Position numbers and translations under genes: made by a program | Shown here: positions 24,297 to 32,508 of the stretch, piece after piece | Layout of the letters: each line of letters begins with the position of its first letter | How positions within the stretch are numbered: the stretch's first letter is position 1 | Notes under the pieces: generated by a model | What the model was told of the DNA's origin: nothing | Seen by the model: only the letters and a program-made list of their open reading frames with translations | Databases searched by the model: none | Assembly (NCBI GenBank): GCA_036489315.1 | Contig: DASXFZ010000056.1 | Coordinates: forward strand, 1-36,379 | Reading direction: 5' to 3' | Length of the DNA: 36,379 nucleotides | From: Candidatus Cybelea sp. | GTDB lineage: Bacteria > Vulcanimicrobiota > Vulcanimicrobiia > Vulcanimicrobiales > Vulcanimicrobiaceae

Positions 24297-24324
24297 ACTA
24301 CCACAGCACCCGCGGGGAATGCAA
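24295..24324 (-). promoter_or_regulatory. Promoter candidate for the rplJ leader
   Basis: Minus-strand TTGCAT (24324-24319), then 18 nt, then TAGTCT (24300-24295). Transcription would start just ahead of the L10 leader. It overlaps the first codons of the divergent carbonic anhydrase gene if that starts at 24319. Confidence 0.45.
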
Positions 24325-24954
24325 GCATTTTACCGAGAACCCGCCCGCATGCCGCGCCCGACGATGGCAACGGACGATCCCGCCGAGGCGCTCGCTTTGC
24401 TTGAGGCGGGCAACGCGCGCTTCGTCGCCGGCACCCCGAACTCCGCGCCGCTCACCCCGAAGGAACTCGCCCTCGAAGAGGGGCAGAGCCCATTCGCAGT
24501 CGTACTCGGCTGCTCCGATTCACGCGTGCCGATCGAGATGATCTTCGATCAGCAGCCCGGCCACATCTTCGTCGTTCGCGTCGCCGGCAATTTTCTCAAC
24601 GCCGACAACCTCGCCTCGATCGAGTTCGCGGTGCAGTATCTGAAATCGAAGGTCGTCGTCGTGCTCGGCCACACGCACTGCGGCGCGCTGACCGGCGCGA
24701 TCAGCTACGCTAAAACCGGCGCGAAGCCGCCCGGCCATATCTACAAGATCGTCGAGGCGGTCGCGCCCTCGGTCGAAGCGACGCGCCGGCTCTCCGGCGA
24801 CTGGATCGCCAACGCGGTGGTGCACAACGTCGAGCGCAACGCGGGCGCGCTCGTCGGCGAATCCGCGATCATCGCCGCGGCCGTCGCGGCCGGCGAACTC
24901 CGCGTAACCGGTGGACTCTATGATCTCCGAACGGGCCGCGTCGCCTTCTCGTAG
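24319..24954 (+). CDS. Beta-class carbonic anhydrase
   Basis: A 211-aa cytoplasmic zinc enzyme interconverting CO2 and bicarbonate. Zinc ligands and catalytic residues are visible: Cys65, Asp67 and Arg69 in GCSDSRVP, and His118 and Cys121 in GHTHCGAL. The family N-terminus DPAEALALLEAGNARFVAG is present. The start is uncertain: ATGs at 24319, 24349 and 24364 are in frame and none has a clear Shine-Dalgarno. The first lies in the likely rplJ promoter, so a later one may be correct. The 3' end overlaps the start of the following membrane receptor gene by 35 nt, suggesting translational coupling. Confidence 0.93.
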   Translation: MQAFYREPARMPRPTMATDDPAEALALLEAGNARFVAGTPNSAPLTPKELALEEGQSPFAVVLGCSDSRVPIEMIFDQQPGHIFVVRVAGNFLNADNLASIEFAVQYLKSKVVVVLGHTHCGALTGAISYAKTGAKPPGHIYKIVEAVAPSVEATRRLSGDWIANAVVHNVERNAGALVGESAIIAAAVAAGELRVTGGLYDLRTGRVAFS

Positions 24955-26764
24955 CGGATTCTTCAAATCCGCCGTCGCGTTCGTCTGCGAGCGTCTCTCG
25001 CTCGCGGTCGTGGCGGTCGGCACGGTCTTCATGATCCTTGTCTTCGTCGCGGTCGAAGACAACGCGACGCAGCTCGGCACGTTTCCGGTCATTCTGCTCG
25101 ACAACACCAACGAAGTGCAGGCACCGCCGCGGCCCGACGCGCACGAAGTTCTCAAAGACGGCGACCGGATCGACCTGCAGGCGCTCAGCCCCCAACAGCG
25201 TTTCGAACTGATCCGCGGCGCGAAGTCCGGTACGACGATGACGCTGAAGGTTACGCGCGCTGGGCGGCGCTTTCCACAAGTCATCACCGCCTCGTCGACC
25301 GATTCTTCACCGCGCGCGAAGTTCGTACGCGACGTCGGCATCCCGCTCTGTTTCTTCCTCTCACTCGGCCTCGCAAGCGCGCTCTTTTTGATGCGCCCGC
25401 GCTCGATTACACTGGCCTTCTATATTTACACGATCTTGATGCTGCTCAAGGTCAATAAGGCGGCGCTCGACCTCGCCATCTGGCCGATCAATTTGCGAGC
25501 CGACCTGCTGATCCAAGTCGTCTTTCCGCTCGCGCAACTGATGATCATGGTCTTTGCGGCTCGCCTCTACGGCGTTCAGACGCGCGCGTGGCGCTGGCTC
25601 GCCGGGACGGCGATCTTCTTCGCGATCGTCGACTTTCTCGTCTGGACCGATCCGATCGTCTGGATGGTCTTCCAGCAATATCGGCTTCCGGGCCCAACGA
25701 ATCTGATGATGAGCCTCGCCGACGCGGCGCTGATCCTCGTCGTAATAATTGGCCTGGCCTACATCTCCTCGGGCGCAAACAACGCCGAACGTGCGCGCCG
25801 CATCACCTGGATCGTCGCCGGCATCGCGATCGCACCGATCACCGATCTGCTGTGGGCGGTCGCGAACATCCTCAGCACGCTGGTCGGCAACTCGTCGATC
25901 CTGCTGCTCGACGTCCAAGATTGGACGACCGCGCTCGGGCCCTGGGTGGGCTTGATCGGCGTCGTCTTCGTCTTCTACGCGTTCGTCTCGCAACGCGTCG
26001 TCGACATTCGCTTCGTCATCGGTCGCGCTGCCGTCTACGTCGGCATCACCGCCGTGCTTCTGCTCTTCTTCGGAGTGATCGAATGGTGGGCGGAGCAAAT
26101 CTTCGAAAGCACGCGGCCGGCAATCTACGTGAGCCTCTTTGCCGCGCTCTTCATCGGCTTCTCGCTCAACGCGGTGCACGAACACGTCGAGTCGCTGCTC
26201 AACAAGGTCTTCTTCCGCGAGCAGCGCCGCAACGAGCGCTCCCTGCGCCACGCCTCCCGAGCCCTGGCCAACACGAACTCGGAAAAGACGCTGGTCGAGT
26301 TTCTCGTCCACGAGCCGGTCCGCGTGCTCGGGCTCACATCGGCCGCGCTCTTTCTCGCGCGCGGCGCGAACGGCGCTTTCATTCGCAGCGCCGACAACGG
26401 CTGGAACAATAAGGAATCCGAGACGATCGACGCCGAGGATCCGTTAATCGTCGAGCTGCGCGCCGATCCCGAACCGATGATGCTCGACGGCCGCCCGCGC
26501 GCCGAAACGATCCTCCCGGTTGGGTCGAAAGCACCCTCGCTCGTGGTCCCGCTGCTCGTCCGCGGTTCGGTCTTCGGCTTTGTGTTCTACGGTCCGCGCA
26601 ACAACGAACAACCGCTGACCAGCGACGAGCGCGCGCTGCTTGAAACGATCGCCCATAACGCCGGCGCCGCCTACGACCACATCGATGCCGATCGGGCCCG
26701 CACCCGCATCGCCGAACTCGAAGAAAAACTCCGCCAACTCTCCCCACCAACAGCGTCATCCTGA
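24920..26764 (+). CDS. Multi-pass membrane receptor with PDZ-like and GAF domains, no kinase output
   Basis: A protein of about 614 aa. An N-terminal helix (VVAVGTVFMILVFVAV) is followed by an extracytoplasmic segment of ~90 residues (HEVLKDGDRIDLQALSPQQR, GTTMTLKVTRAGRRF) with PDZ-like wording. Roughly eight more helices follow, then a juxtamembrane EHVESLLNKVFFREQRRNER as in 7TM-type sensor kinases. A GAF domain covers ~440-585 (LVEFLVHEPVRVLGLTSAAL to LLETIAHNAGAAYDHI), and a short coiled coil ends the chain. The histidine kinase or cyclase expected after GAF is absent. ATG 24920 is preceded by GGTGGA; GTG 24911 is an alternative. Overlap with carbonic anhydrase suggests a CO2/bicarbonate link (inference). 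The stop codon lies inside a REP-like repeat. Confidence 0.75.
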   Translation: MISERAASPSRSGFFKSAVAFVCERLSLAVVAVGTVFMILVFVAVEDNATQLGTFPVILLDNTNEVQAPPRPDAHEVLKDGDRIDLQALSPQQRFELIRGAKSGTTMTLKVTRAGRRFPQVITASSTDSSPRAKFVRDVGIPLCFFLSLGLASALFLMRPRSITLAFYIYTILMLLKVNKAALDLAIWPINLRADLLIQVVFPLAQLMIMVFAARLYGVQTRAWRWLAGTAIFFAIVDFLVWTDPIVWMVFQQYRLPGPTNLMMSLADAALILVVIIGLAYISSGANNAERARRITWIVAGIAIAPITDLLWAVANILSTLVGNSSILLLDVQDWTTALGPWVGLIGVVFVFYAFVSQRVVDIRFVIGRAAVYVGITAVLLLFFGVIEWWAEQIFESTRPAIYVSLFAALFIGFSLNAVHEHVESLLNKVFFREQRRNERSLRHASRALANTNSEKTLVEFLVHEPVRVLGLTSAALFLARGANGAFIRSADNGWNNKESETIDAEDPLIVELRADPEPMMLDGRPRAETILPVGSKAPSLVVPLLVRGSVFGFVFYGPRNNEQPLTSDERALLETIAHNAGAAYDHIDADRARTRIAELEEKLRQLSPPTASS

Positions 26765-26787
26765 GCCCGTCGAAGGATGTCGAAGGG
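26753..26787 (+). repeat. REP-like dispersed repeat, copy 4
   Basis: GTCATCCTGAGCCCGTCGAAGGATGTCGAAGG; the stop codon and last two codons of the receptor gene are supplied by the repeat. Confidence 0.7.
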
Positions 26788-26859
26788 GCGAAAGGCTGTC
26801 GACGAGCGACCCAAGGTGCGTGATTGAGCGCCGTTGTATAGGACGGGAGGTATCTTGCA

Positions 26860-27105
26860 ATGCACGCTCAGCCGCTTGACGCCCGCATGGCACACATTGA
26901 GGGTGTCGTTCAGCAGATCGGTGAACGGCTCAATAGCATCGATCGCCGCCTTGATTCAATAGACGGCCGCTTTGCGCAGGTCGATGCCCGCTTCGCCCAG
27001 GTCGATGTCCGCTTTGCCCAAATCGACACCCGCTTCAACTGGCTGATCGGCATTGTGGTCGGAACCTGGATCACAACGATCCTGACCATCCTCTTTCACC
27101 GCTAA
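26860..27105 (+). CDS. Heptad-repeat coiled-coil protein with C-terminal membrane anchor (81 aa)
   Basis: Residues 1-25 form a helix (MAHIEGVVQQIGERLN). Residues 26-60 are five exact seven-residue units of the form [S/Q]-[I/V]-D-x-R-[F/L]-x. Residues 61-79 are a transmembrane helix (WLIGIVVGTWITTILTILF), with a basic HR end. GGGAGG lies nine nt before the ATG. The heptad periodicity predicts a parallel coiled-coil oligomer held at the inner membrane by a tail anchor. Similar small coiled-coil tail-anchored proteins are common and mostly uncharacterised. It follows the receptor gene by 95 nt; functional linkage is unproven. Confidence 0.8.
   Translation: MHAQPLDARMAHIEGVVQQIGERLNSIDRRLDSIDGRFAQVDARFAQVDVRFAQIDTRFNWLIGIVVGTWITTILTILFHR
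26935..27039 (+). repeat. Five tandem 21-bp units inside the coiled-coil gene
   Basis: Five in-frame 21-nt units encode the heptads; the last three are close in DNA sequence (CAGGTCGATGCCCGCTTCGCC type), so copy number may vary between strains. Confidence 0.8.
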
Positions 27106-27124
27106 AGCGGCCGGCAGAAACCGG

Positions 27125-28342
27125 CTACCGCGTCACCACCGCGGGCGGAATGTACGTATCGTGTGCCACGCGCCCCTCGGGGCCGTAGACCCGCAGCATC
27201 AGGTTGAACTGCCCCTTGGGAACCGGCAGCCAGTTCGCCGCCGGTACGTCTTTGGGTCTGCGCTGCGCCATGTAGAGCGAGATCGAGCCGTCCTTGCTCT
27301 TCTGTAAGCCCGGCGTGTAGCTGCCGATGAGGTACTTGTTGGCCGAATTCTTGATCAGCGTGATCGAGTCGGGAAGGTATCCCGTGACCGACCAGAAGCG
27401 CTGGGTCTGCGGAATCTCGTCCTTGGAAAACGTCAGCACGTACTGGTGCGAGCGTCCGTCGAGCGCCTTGCCGGTGCCATCCTTAAACGTCTGATAGTAT
27501 GCTGCGGTCGCATGGCTGTTGCCGTACTGAATGAACTCGCTGATCGACGAACGCACCAGGCGCCCCCAAGTCGTCCCGATCGTCGCAAAGCTGATCCAGT
27601 TATTCTTATCGAGATGATCCAGATACCGGTTGAGGATCAGCTCGTGCGCCTTGCGCGTTCCATCGATGAATGCCGAATCGTTGCGCCTCTTCACATTGAA
27701 GAGCGCGTTGAAGTGATCGGAGAGCCGCTGTTCTGAGGGTGTCAGCGCCGGCGGATCCCCCGACGCAACCGCTTTCTGCAGCTCGCCGAGAAACGCGATC
27801 GATTCGTCGGTCGCCAGTTCGTCGGCCGCCTGTTTGAACGGCGCGCTGAAATCAAGCACCGAGACGATACGCGCCGGACGTGCGGCGTGGTTCTTCAAAT
27901 AGAGCGCGAGCGGCGCCGCGTGCAGGTTGCGGCGGAATCGCTCCGCCTCGGCCTTCTCGTTCTCTCCTTCGGGTGAATATTTGTCGGCGCGGATGATCAG
28001 CCCCGAGAAGTTCGTCGTCAGCGAGACCTGCGTGAGGCCTGCGGGAAGCTTGCCCTTCCAGTTCGGCCCGGTCAATCCGTAGGTGCCCGAATCCTTGATG
28101 CCGGTCTCGTTGACGTCGCCGAACGCGTCGGTCGAGAGCACCGAGTAGATATCTTTCGTCGCCGGAATCGTGAGAATCAACGGCTCCTTCGTCAGATCGA
28201 CGACGCTGTTGGCGTAGAGCGTATCGTCGTTGGGTGCGACGACCGCGTGATAGATTGGATCCATCACCCGCGGACCAATCAGCTGATTGACCGACGAAAT
28301 CTTCCACTGCTCGTAGGTAAACCACAGCGGATAAAACGTCAC
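27125..28342 (-). CDS. DUF1254/DUF1214 domain protein (body of a frameshifted lipoprotein gene)
   Basis: This 405-codon frame encodes a DUF1254 domain at the N-terminus (FYPLWFTYEQWKISSVNQLI, APNDDTLYANSVVDLTKEPL, SGTYGLTGPNWKG) and a DUF1214 domain at the C-terminus (RFWSVTGYLPDSITLIKNSA, DGSISLYMAQRRP, NWLPVPKGQFNLMLRVYGP). These secreted or periplasmic proteins are widespread with no firm function. The GTG at 28342 is only the first standard start after a frameshift: the same frame reads RTAYDTAVNYVV upstream, while the signal peptide and lipobox lie in another frame (28529-28380). Removing one G from the GGGG run at 28377-28380 would join them into a lipoprotein of about 467 aa. Confidence 0.8.
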   Translation of the reverse strand: MTFYPLWFTYEQWKISSVNQLIGPRVMDPIYHAVVAPNDDTLYANSVVDLTKEPLILTIPATKDIYSVLSTDAFGDVNETGIKDSGTYGLTGPNWKGKLPAGLTQVSLTTNFSGLIIRADKYSPEGENEKAEAERFRRNLHAAPLALYLKNHAARPARIVSVLDFSAPFKQAADELATDESIAFLGELQKAVASGDPPALTPSEQRLSDHFNALFNVKRRNDSAFIDGTRKAHELILNRYLDHLDKNNWISFATIGTTWGRLVRSSISEFIQYGNSHATAAYYQTFKDGTGKALDGRSHQYVLTFSKDEIPQTQRFWSVTGYLPDSITLIKNSANKYLIGSYTPGLQKSKDGSISLYMAQRRPKDVPAANWLPVPKGQFNLMLRVYGPEGRVAHDTYIPPAVVTR

Positions 28343-28529
28343 GACGTAGTTGACCGCCGTATCGTAGGCGGTCCGTCCCCGCGAATGCCGAAGGCGCCGC
28401 CTGCCCTAGCCGGCCGGCCGGCAGCGGCCCGCCGTTCACGAGGTTGCCCATCGACGACGACGAGCATCCGCCCAAGAAAGCGCCCGCGACGACGAGCGCG
28501 GTGATTCGTTCTGTCAACCGGTTGCGCAT
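28343..28529 (-). pseudogene. Detached N-terminus (lipoprotein signal) of the DUF1254 gene
   Basis: ATG at 28529 with AAGGAG five bases upstream starts MRNRLTERITALVVAGAFLG, followed by the lipobox GGC and a Ser-rich linker to SAFAG. The DUF1254 body continues in a different frame after the GGGG run (minus strand) at 28380-28377. This is either a true 1-bp insertion that inactivates the gene or a homopolymer sequencing error. Confidence 0.75.
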
Positions 28530-28558
28530 GGTGCTCCTTATTGAGGATGAACCGCCTC

Positions 28559-30097
28559 TTACGGGGCGGTCACGCGTGAGATGAAGCCGTTTGGCCGATC
28601 GGTGTCGGTGGCCAGATAGAAGACCCGGCGATGTGGGCCGATGAAGATCTGTCCGACCGACGGCTCGTTGCCGGCGACCCGCGTTCGCGCGATCTCCTTT
28701 CCGGTGCGCAAGTCCAGTACCACGAAAAACAGCCGGCACGAGTGCCTGGTTGCGCAGCGGTGATCGTCGGCGTAGAGTTGGCCGTCGGCATAATCGATCG
28801 CGAGGCCGGCCGAGTTCTCGATCGTGTCGTTCTCCCAGAGCTTCTTGGCCGTGATGCCGCCGTTGCAGGCAACGAATCCGGCGATGTGGCCGTTCGCCTG
28901 GTTCTGCACGGCGAGGATGCCCGTTTTAAACGGATCTCCCGTCGCCATGAAAAAGTTCCACCCCGCTCCGCTTCCGCTGAAAGCCGCCTGGGAATGCAAC
29001 TGCGCTCCTGCGAAATCGCCTTGCGCGAAGAGGCTCATCGGCGACGTAGCTTCGGGGCTCGTGTTGTTCGTAAAGACGATGCCGCGCCACATGAAGATGT
29101 CCGACGTCCCTTCGGTATCACCCGTGCTCGGATAGAGGTATTGCTGCGAGTACCCGTTGTCGAGCTTGAAGTCACGCGCCCCTATGAGATAGCGAATCGA
29201 TTCCGTCGCGCCGGCCAGATAGACGTACTCGCGGTTCCCCTGCACCGTCAACGCCATCCGCGCCCCGGCGATCTGCGACGATTCGGCCGTCGCGACGATC
29301 GAGAGGTTGTCCGGATCGATCCGCAGCAGAATTCCCTTGCCGTGGCCCAGCGGGGCAAAGCCCTTGAGGATGAGGTCGCCGTCGAGCGTTGCCTGCATGC
29401 CGTTGAAGGCGACGCGGTCGTTTGGCTTGCCGAGGTCGTTGGGCGGAAGAGGAAGCCGCTTCGAGCTGACGATGGAGAACGACTTTGGGTCGATCTTGTA
29501 CAGCACGCCGCGCGCGACGGCATACAGATAGCCGTTTGCATCCACGAGCATGCCGCCGATATAGTTCGAGCTGCTCGTCTGCGTGAGTTGCAGCTTCGTA
29601 ACGCGCATCGTCGACGGATCGATCCGCGCGACGTACGGCGTCAGCCGGTTCGCGTACCGCCGGCTCTCAATTGCGAGCCGTCGCAGCGACGACGTCGGCG
29701 CACCGAGGATTAGCTTCGTAAAGACATCGAGGAAGTACGGCGCCCCGCCCAGCACGTACAGATCGCCGTCGAGCCCCACGTACCCCCACACGGGAACCGG
29801 CGGAAGTTTTGCGCTCGTAACGTGCAGCGGGCCGCGAATCGTCGCGAGTCCCGTATCGGCAGCTGCTGTACGCCAGGGGTCGGCACGTTCGCTCGGCCAG
29901 GTCGTTGCGGCATAAGCGGGCGCGTGCGGCGGGCTTGCGGGCGCGACGCGACAACCCGCGTCGTTCCAAGCTCCTGCCGCCGACGAAGAGAGCGCTGCGG
30001 GGATGCTCGAGCCGCCGCCATTACAGGCGGAGAACGAAATGAGCATGGCGCCGGTAAGGGCCAAAGTGCGTGTGAAAACGGCAAGCTCTCCTTTCAT
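28559..30097 (-). CDS. Large beta-propeller-like lipoprotein upstream of DUF1254 gene
   Basis: A 512-aa lipoprotein with the lipobox FSAC (Cys25). The mature protein shows many beta-strand segments with propeller-like spacing ([93 protein letters not shown]), resembling PQQ/WD-like repeats. Several Cys are present. AAAGGAG lies inside the first codons (ATGAAAGGAGAG) and would better serve initiation at codon 7 (GTT, non-standard), so the start is slightly doubtful. Its stop is 29 nt before the DUF1254 lipoprotein start, so the two were probably one operon. Function unknown. Confidence 0.78.
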   Translation of the reverse strand: MKGELAVFTRTLALTGAMLISFSACNGGGSSIPAALSSSAAGAWNDAGCRVAPASPPHAPAYAATTWPSERADPWRTAAADTGLATIRGPLHVTSAKLPPVPVWGYVGLDGDLYVLGGAPYFLDVFTKLILGAPTSSLRRLAIESRRYANRLTPYVARIDPSTMRVTKLQLTQTSSSNYIGGMLVDANGYLYAVARGVLYKIDPKSFSIVSSKRLPLPPNDLGKPNDRVAFNGMQATLDGDLILKGFAPLGHGKGILLRIDPDNLSIVATAESSQIAGARMALTVQGNREYVYLAGATESIRYLIGARDFKLDNGYSQQYLYPSTGDTEGTSDIFMWRGIVFTNNTSPEATSPMSLFAQGDFAGAQLHSQAAFSGSGAGWNFFMATGDPFKTGILAVQNQANGHIAGFVACNGGITAKKLWENDTIENSAGLAIDYADGQLYADDHRCATRHSCRLFFVVLDLRTGKEIARTRVAGNEPSVGQIFIGPHRRVFYLATDTDRPNGFISRVTAP

Positions 30098-30149
30098 CCG
30101 GGCGGGCGCCTCTTCACTTCTATCGGCAAGTCAAGCGCTCGCCTAAAGG

Positions 30150-30179
30150 AAGGGCGGCCGCAAAATCGCGGCCGCCCTT
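30150..30179 (-). terminator. Terminator of the rplK-rplA operon
   Basis: A 12-bp stem (AAGGGCGGCCGC / GCGGCCGCCCTT) with a 6-base loop. On the minus strand it follows the rplA stop by 25 nt and is trailed by TTCCTTT. Confidence 0.85.
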
Positions 30180-30204
30180 TGGGAACCTGCTCGGAGCGGG
30201 GCGT

Positions 30205-30906
30205 CTATGCCGTGGCTTTGACCCGGTTGGGATCGACCTTCACGCCAGGACCCATCGTACTGGCCAGCGTGACGCTGCGGAGGTATGTGCCCTTCGCCGC
30301 CGCCGGACGCGCGCGCACGATCGCGTCGAGCAGCGTCGTGATGTTCTCGAGCAAGTGCGCCTCTTCGAAGCTCGCCTTGCCGACGATCGTGTGGATGATG
30401 CCCGTCTTGTCGAGGCGGAACTCGACCTTACCGGCCTTGATGTCGCGGATTGCCGCGGCGATGTTCGGCGTCACCGTGCCGGCCTTGGGGTTGGGCATCT
30501 TTTGCGCGAGGATACGGCCGAGCTCCTTACCGACCGACGCCATCATGTCCGGCGTCGCGACGGCGACGTCGAACTCGGTGAAGCCGCCCTTGACGCGATC
30601 GATGAGATCCTGATCGCCGACGATATCGGCGCCGGCTTCTTGCGCAGCCTTCGCGTTATCGCCCTTGGCAAACGCGATCACGCGCACGGTTCGCCCGGTG
30701 CCGTGCGGCAGCAGGACCGTACCGCGAACGCCCTGATCGCTCTTCTTCGGATCGACGCCCAAGCGCACGTGCGCTTCGACCGTCTCGTTGAACTTCGCGT
30801 TCGCGTTCTTCTTCACGAGCGCGATCGCTTCGGCGGTCGAAAAAAGCTTCTTGGGATCGACGGTTAGCGCGAGGGCCTTGAATCGCTTTCCGTGGTGTTG
30901 CGGCAT
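30205..30906 (-). CDS. rplA: 50S ribosomal protein L1
   Basis: A 233-aa protein of the ribosomal L1 stalk that assists E-site tRNA release and autoregulates rpl[62 protein letters not shown] and [17 protein letters not shown] are canonical. The ATG at 30906 is one base after the rplK stop; the upstream part of the open frame lies inside rplK. A terminator follows. In most bacteria rplJL would come next; here they lie about 6 kb away. Confidence 0.97.
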   Translation of the reverse strand: MPQHHGKRFKALALTVDPKKLFSTAEAIALVKKNANAKFNETVEAHVRLGVDPKKSDQGVRGTVLLPHGTGRTVRVIAFAKGDNAKAAQEAGADIVGDQDLIDRVKGGFTEFDVAVATPDMMASVGKELGRILAQKMPNPKAGTVTPNIAAAIRDIKAGKVEFRLDKTGIIHTIVGKASFEEAHLLENITTLLDAIVRARPAAAKGTYLRSVTLASTMGPGVKVDPNRVKATA

Positions 30907-30907
30907 C

Positions 30908-31333
30908 TTAGGCCTCCACCTCAACGCCCATCGAGCGCGCCGTCCCGGCGACGATCTTCTTGGCCGCATCGATATCGTTGGCGTTGATGTCGGGCATCTT
31001 CACCTTCGCGATATCCTCGAGCTGCGACTGAGTGAGCTTGCCGACCTTATTCCGGTTGGGCTCTTTGCTGCCCGACTCGATCTTCAGTGCCTGCTTGATC
31101 AGAAACGATGCCGGCGGCGTCTTCGTGATGAACGAAAACGTCCGGTCCTCGAACACTGTGATCTCGACCGGAATGATCATCCCGGCCTGCGACTGCGTGC
31201 GTTCGTTGTACTGCTTGCAGAAATCCATGATGTTGAGCGAGTAGGGCCCGAGTGCTGGGCCGATCGGCGGCGCCGGCGTCGCTTTGCCGGCGGGAATCTG
31301 CAGGCCGATCTTACCTACGACCTTCTTAGCCAT
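30908..31333 (-). CDS. rplK: 50S ribosomal protein L11
   Basis: A 141-aa protein of the GTPase-associated centre. [39 protein letters not shown] and [13 protein letters not shown] are diagnostic. AAAGGA is eight nt before the ATG. It is between nusG and rplA in the standard order. Confidence 0.98.
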   Translation of the reverse strand: MAKKVVGKIGLQIPAGKATPAPPIGPALGPYSLNIMDFCKQYNERTQSQAGMIIPVEITVFEDRTFSFITKTPPASFLIKQALKIESGSKEPNRNKVGKLTQSQLEDIAKVKMPDINANDIDAAKKIVAGTARSMGVEVEA

Positions 31334-31403
31334 TGAATCTATCCTTTCGAAGCGTGGCTTCTCCCCCGCTATTTTTGCTTACGCGCACCCGGGGTAACGT
31401 ACG

Positions 31404-32195
31404 CTACACCTTCTCCACTTGGAAGAACTCGAGTTCGACTGGGGTTTCGCGGCCGAAGATCGAGATGAGCGCGCGCAAGCGCTCCTTCTCCGGCGCGATC
31501 TCGTCGACGACGCCGGTGAAGTCGAAGAACGGCCCCGACGTAACCTTGACGCGGTCGCCCTTCTTGAAGTCGATCTTGAGCTTGGGCGCCTCGATGCCCA
31601 TCTGCTTGAGGATCGTCTTGACTTCTTTATCCTGCAGCGGCACGGGCTTTTCGCCTGGGCCGGGGCTGCCGACGAACCCGGTGACACCCTGCGTGTTGCG
31701 CACGACGTACCAGGACTGGTCGTCCATGATCATCTCGACCAAGACGTAGCCCGGAAAGACTTTCTTGGGCGTGATCTTGCGCTTGCCGTCCTTGAACTCG
31801 ACCTCGTCCTCCATCGGCACGAGCACGCGGAAGATTTTGTCCTGCATGCCCATCGAATGGATGCGGCGCTCGAGATTTGCCTTCACCTTGTTCTCGTAAC
31901 CCGAGTAGGTGTGCACGACGAACCAGTTGCGGTTGTCCTTCGGCTTGGCGGCAACGGCATCGGCGCCCTCGGCCTCGCCGTCGGTCTCTCCGCCCTCGGT
32001 CTCCCCGAGTTCGGTCTCCTCGACCTCGAGCGCCGGCGATTCGAGGGCCATGTCGGCCCCCTCGGTCGCTTCGCTCGTGCCGGCGGGATCGCTCATGCCC
32101 CGATCGTCGACGACCTGCTCTTCGAGCTGATCGGCGATCGGCTGGTCCGCGGTGGGTTGTTCGGTGATGGGCTCTGCGTCGTACACGGTCGACAC
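31404..32195 (-). CDS. nusG: Transcription termination/antitermination factor NusG with acidic N-terminal extension
   Basis: A 263-aa protein. Residues ~89-205 form the NGN domain that binds RNA polymerase (WFVVHTYSGYENKVKANLER, VFPGYVLVEMIMDDQSWYVV, GVTGFVGSPGPGEKP). Residues ~210-263 form the KOW domain (FKKGDRVKVTSGPFFDFTGV). About 88 residues rich in Glu, Asp, Thr and Ala precede the NGN, longer than the ~180-aa E. coli protein but like actinobacterial NusG. The GTG at 32195 shares one base with the secE stop (TAGTG). An upstream open stretch lies within secE and is not used. Confidence 0.95.
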   Translation of the reverse strand: MSTVYDAEPITEQPTADQPIADQLEEQVVDDRGMSDPAGTSEATEGADMALESPALEVEETELGETEGGETDGEAEGADAVAAKPKDNRNWFVVHTYSGYENKVKANLERRIHSMGMQDKIFRVLVPMEDEVEFKDGKRKITPKKVFPGYVLVEMIMDDQSWYVVRNTQGVTGFVGSPGPGEKPVPLQDKEVKTILKQMGIEAPKLKIDFKKGDRVKVTSGPFFDFTGVVDEIAPEKERLRALISIFGRETPVELEFFQVEKV

Positions 32196-32425
32196 TACCC
32201 CGATCCGACCACGGGATGGATAAGACTGAAGAGCCACCCGAATAACTGATCGACGACGAAGACGAACAGCCCGATCACGACGACCAGAACGATCGTAAGG
32301 ATCGTCGCCGAGATCCACTCGTCTCGGGTGGGCCAGGTCACGCGGCGTAGTTCCATGATCACGCCGCGAATGAAGTCGCCACCCGCCATGGACTGAGCCG
32401 TTCTTTTTTGCTGTTCGTTCACCAA
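32195..32425 (-). CDS. secE: Preprotein translocase subunit SecE
   Basis: A 76-aa single-pass subunit of the SecYEG channel. The conserved cytoplasmic amphipathic motif is VIMELRRVTWPTRDEW and the membrane helix is ILTIVLVVVIGLFVFVVDQL. TTG (32425) or GTG (32422) may start it, with AAGGTG upstream. It overlaps nusG by one base. Confidence 0.94.
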   Translation of the reverse strand: MVNEQQKRTAQSMAGGDFIRGVIMELRRVTWPTRDEWISATILTIVLVVVIGLFVFVVDQLFGWLFSLIHPVVGSG

Positions 32426-32460
32426 AGGTTCACCTTAAACTGTAATTCCAAGCCTGGGTT

Positions 32461-32508
32461 TGTCATCCTGAAGCTCAGGTTTGTCATCCTGAGCCTGTCG
32501 AAGGATGG
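32461..32508 (+). repeat. REP-like dispersed repeat, copies 5a and 5b, abutting tRNA-Trp
   Basis: A partial copy (TGTCATCCTGAAGCTCAGG) followed by a full copy (TGTCATCCTGAGCCTGTCGAAGGATGG) whose last bases are the encoded CCA end of tRNA-Trp. Confidence 0.75.

Noticed and set aside
26765..26859. Terminator after the receptor gene
   Set aside because: The only inverted repeat is the REP-like element; there is no U-run after it.
28631..29713. Plus-strand open frame of 360 codons
   Set aside because: Antisense to the propeller lipoprotein at 28559-30097; no Shine-Dalgarno and biased composition (Arg, Glu, His).
31419..32249. Plus-strand open frame opposite nusG
   Set aside because: Leu/Asp-rich shadow of nusG codons.
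32196..32318. Upstream extension of nusG
   Set aside because: It lies inside secE; the GTG overlapping the secE stop is the natural start.
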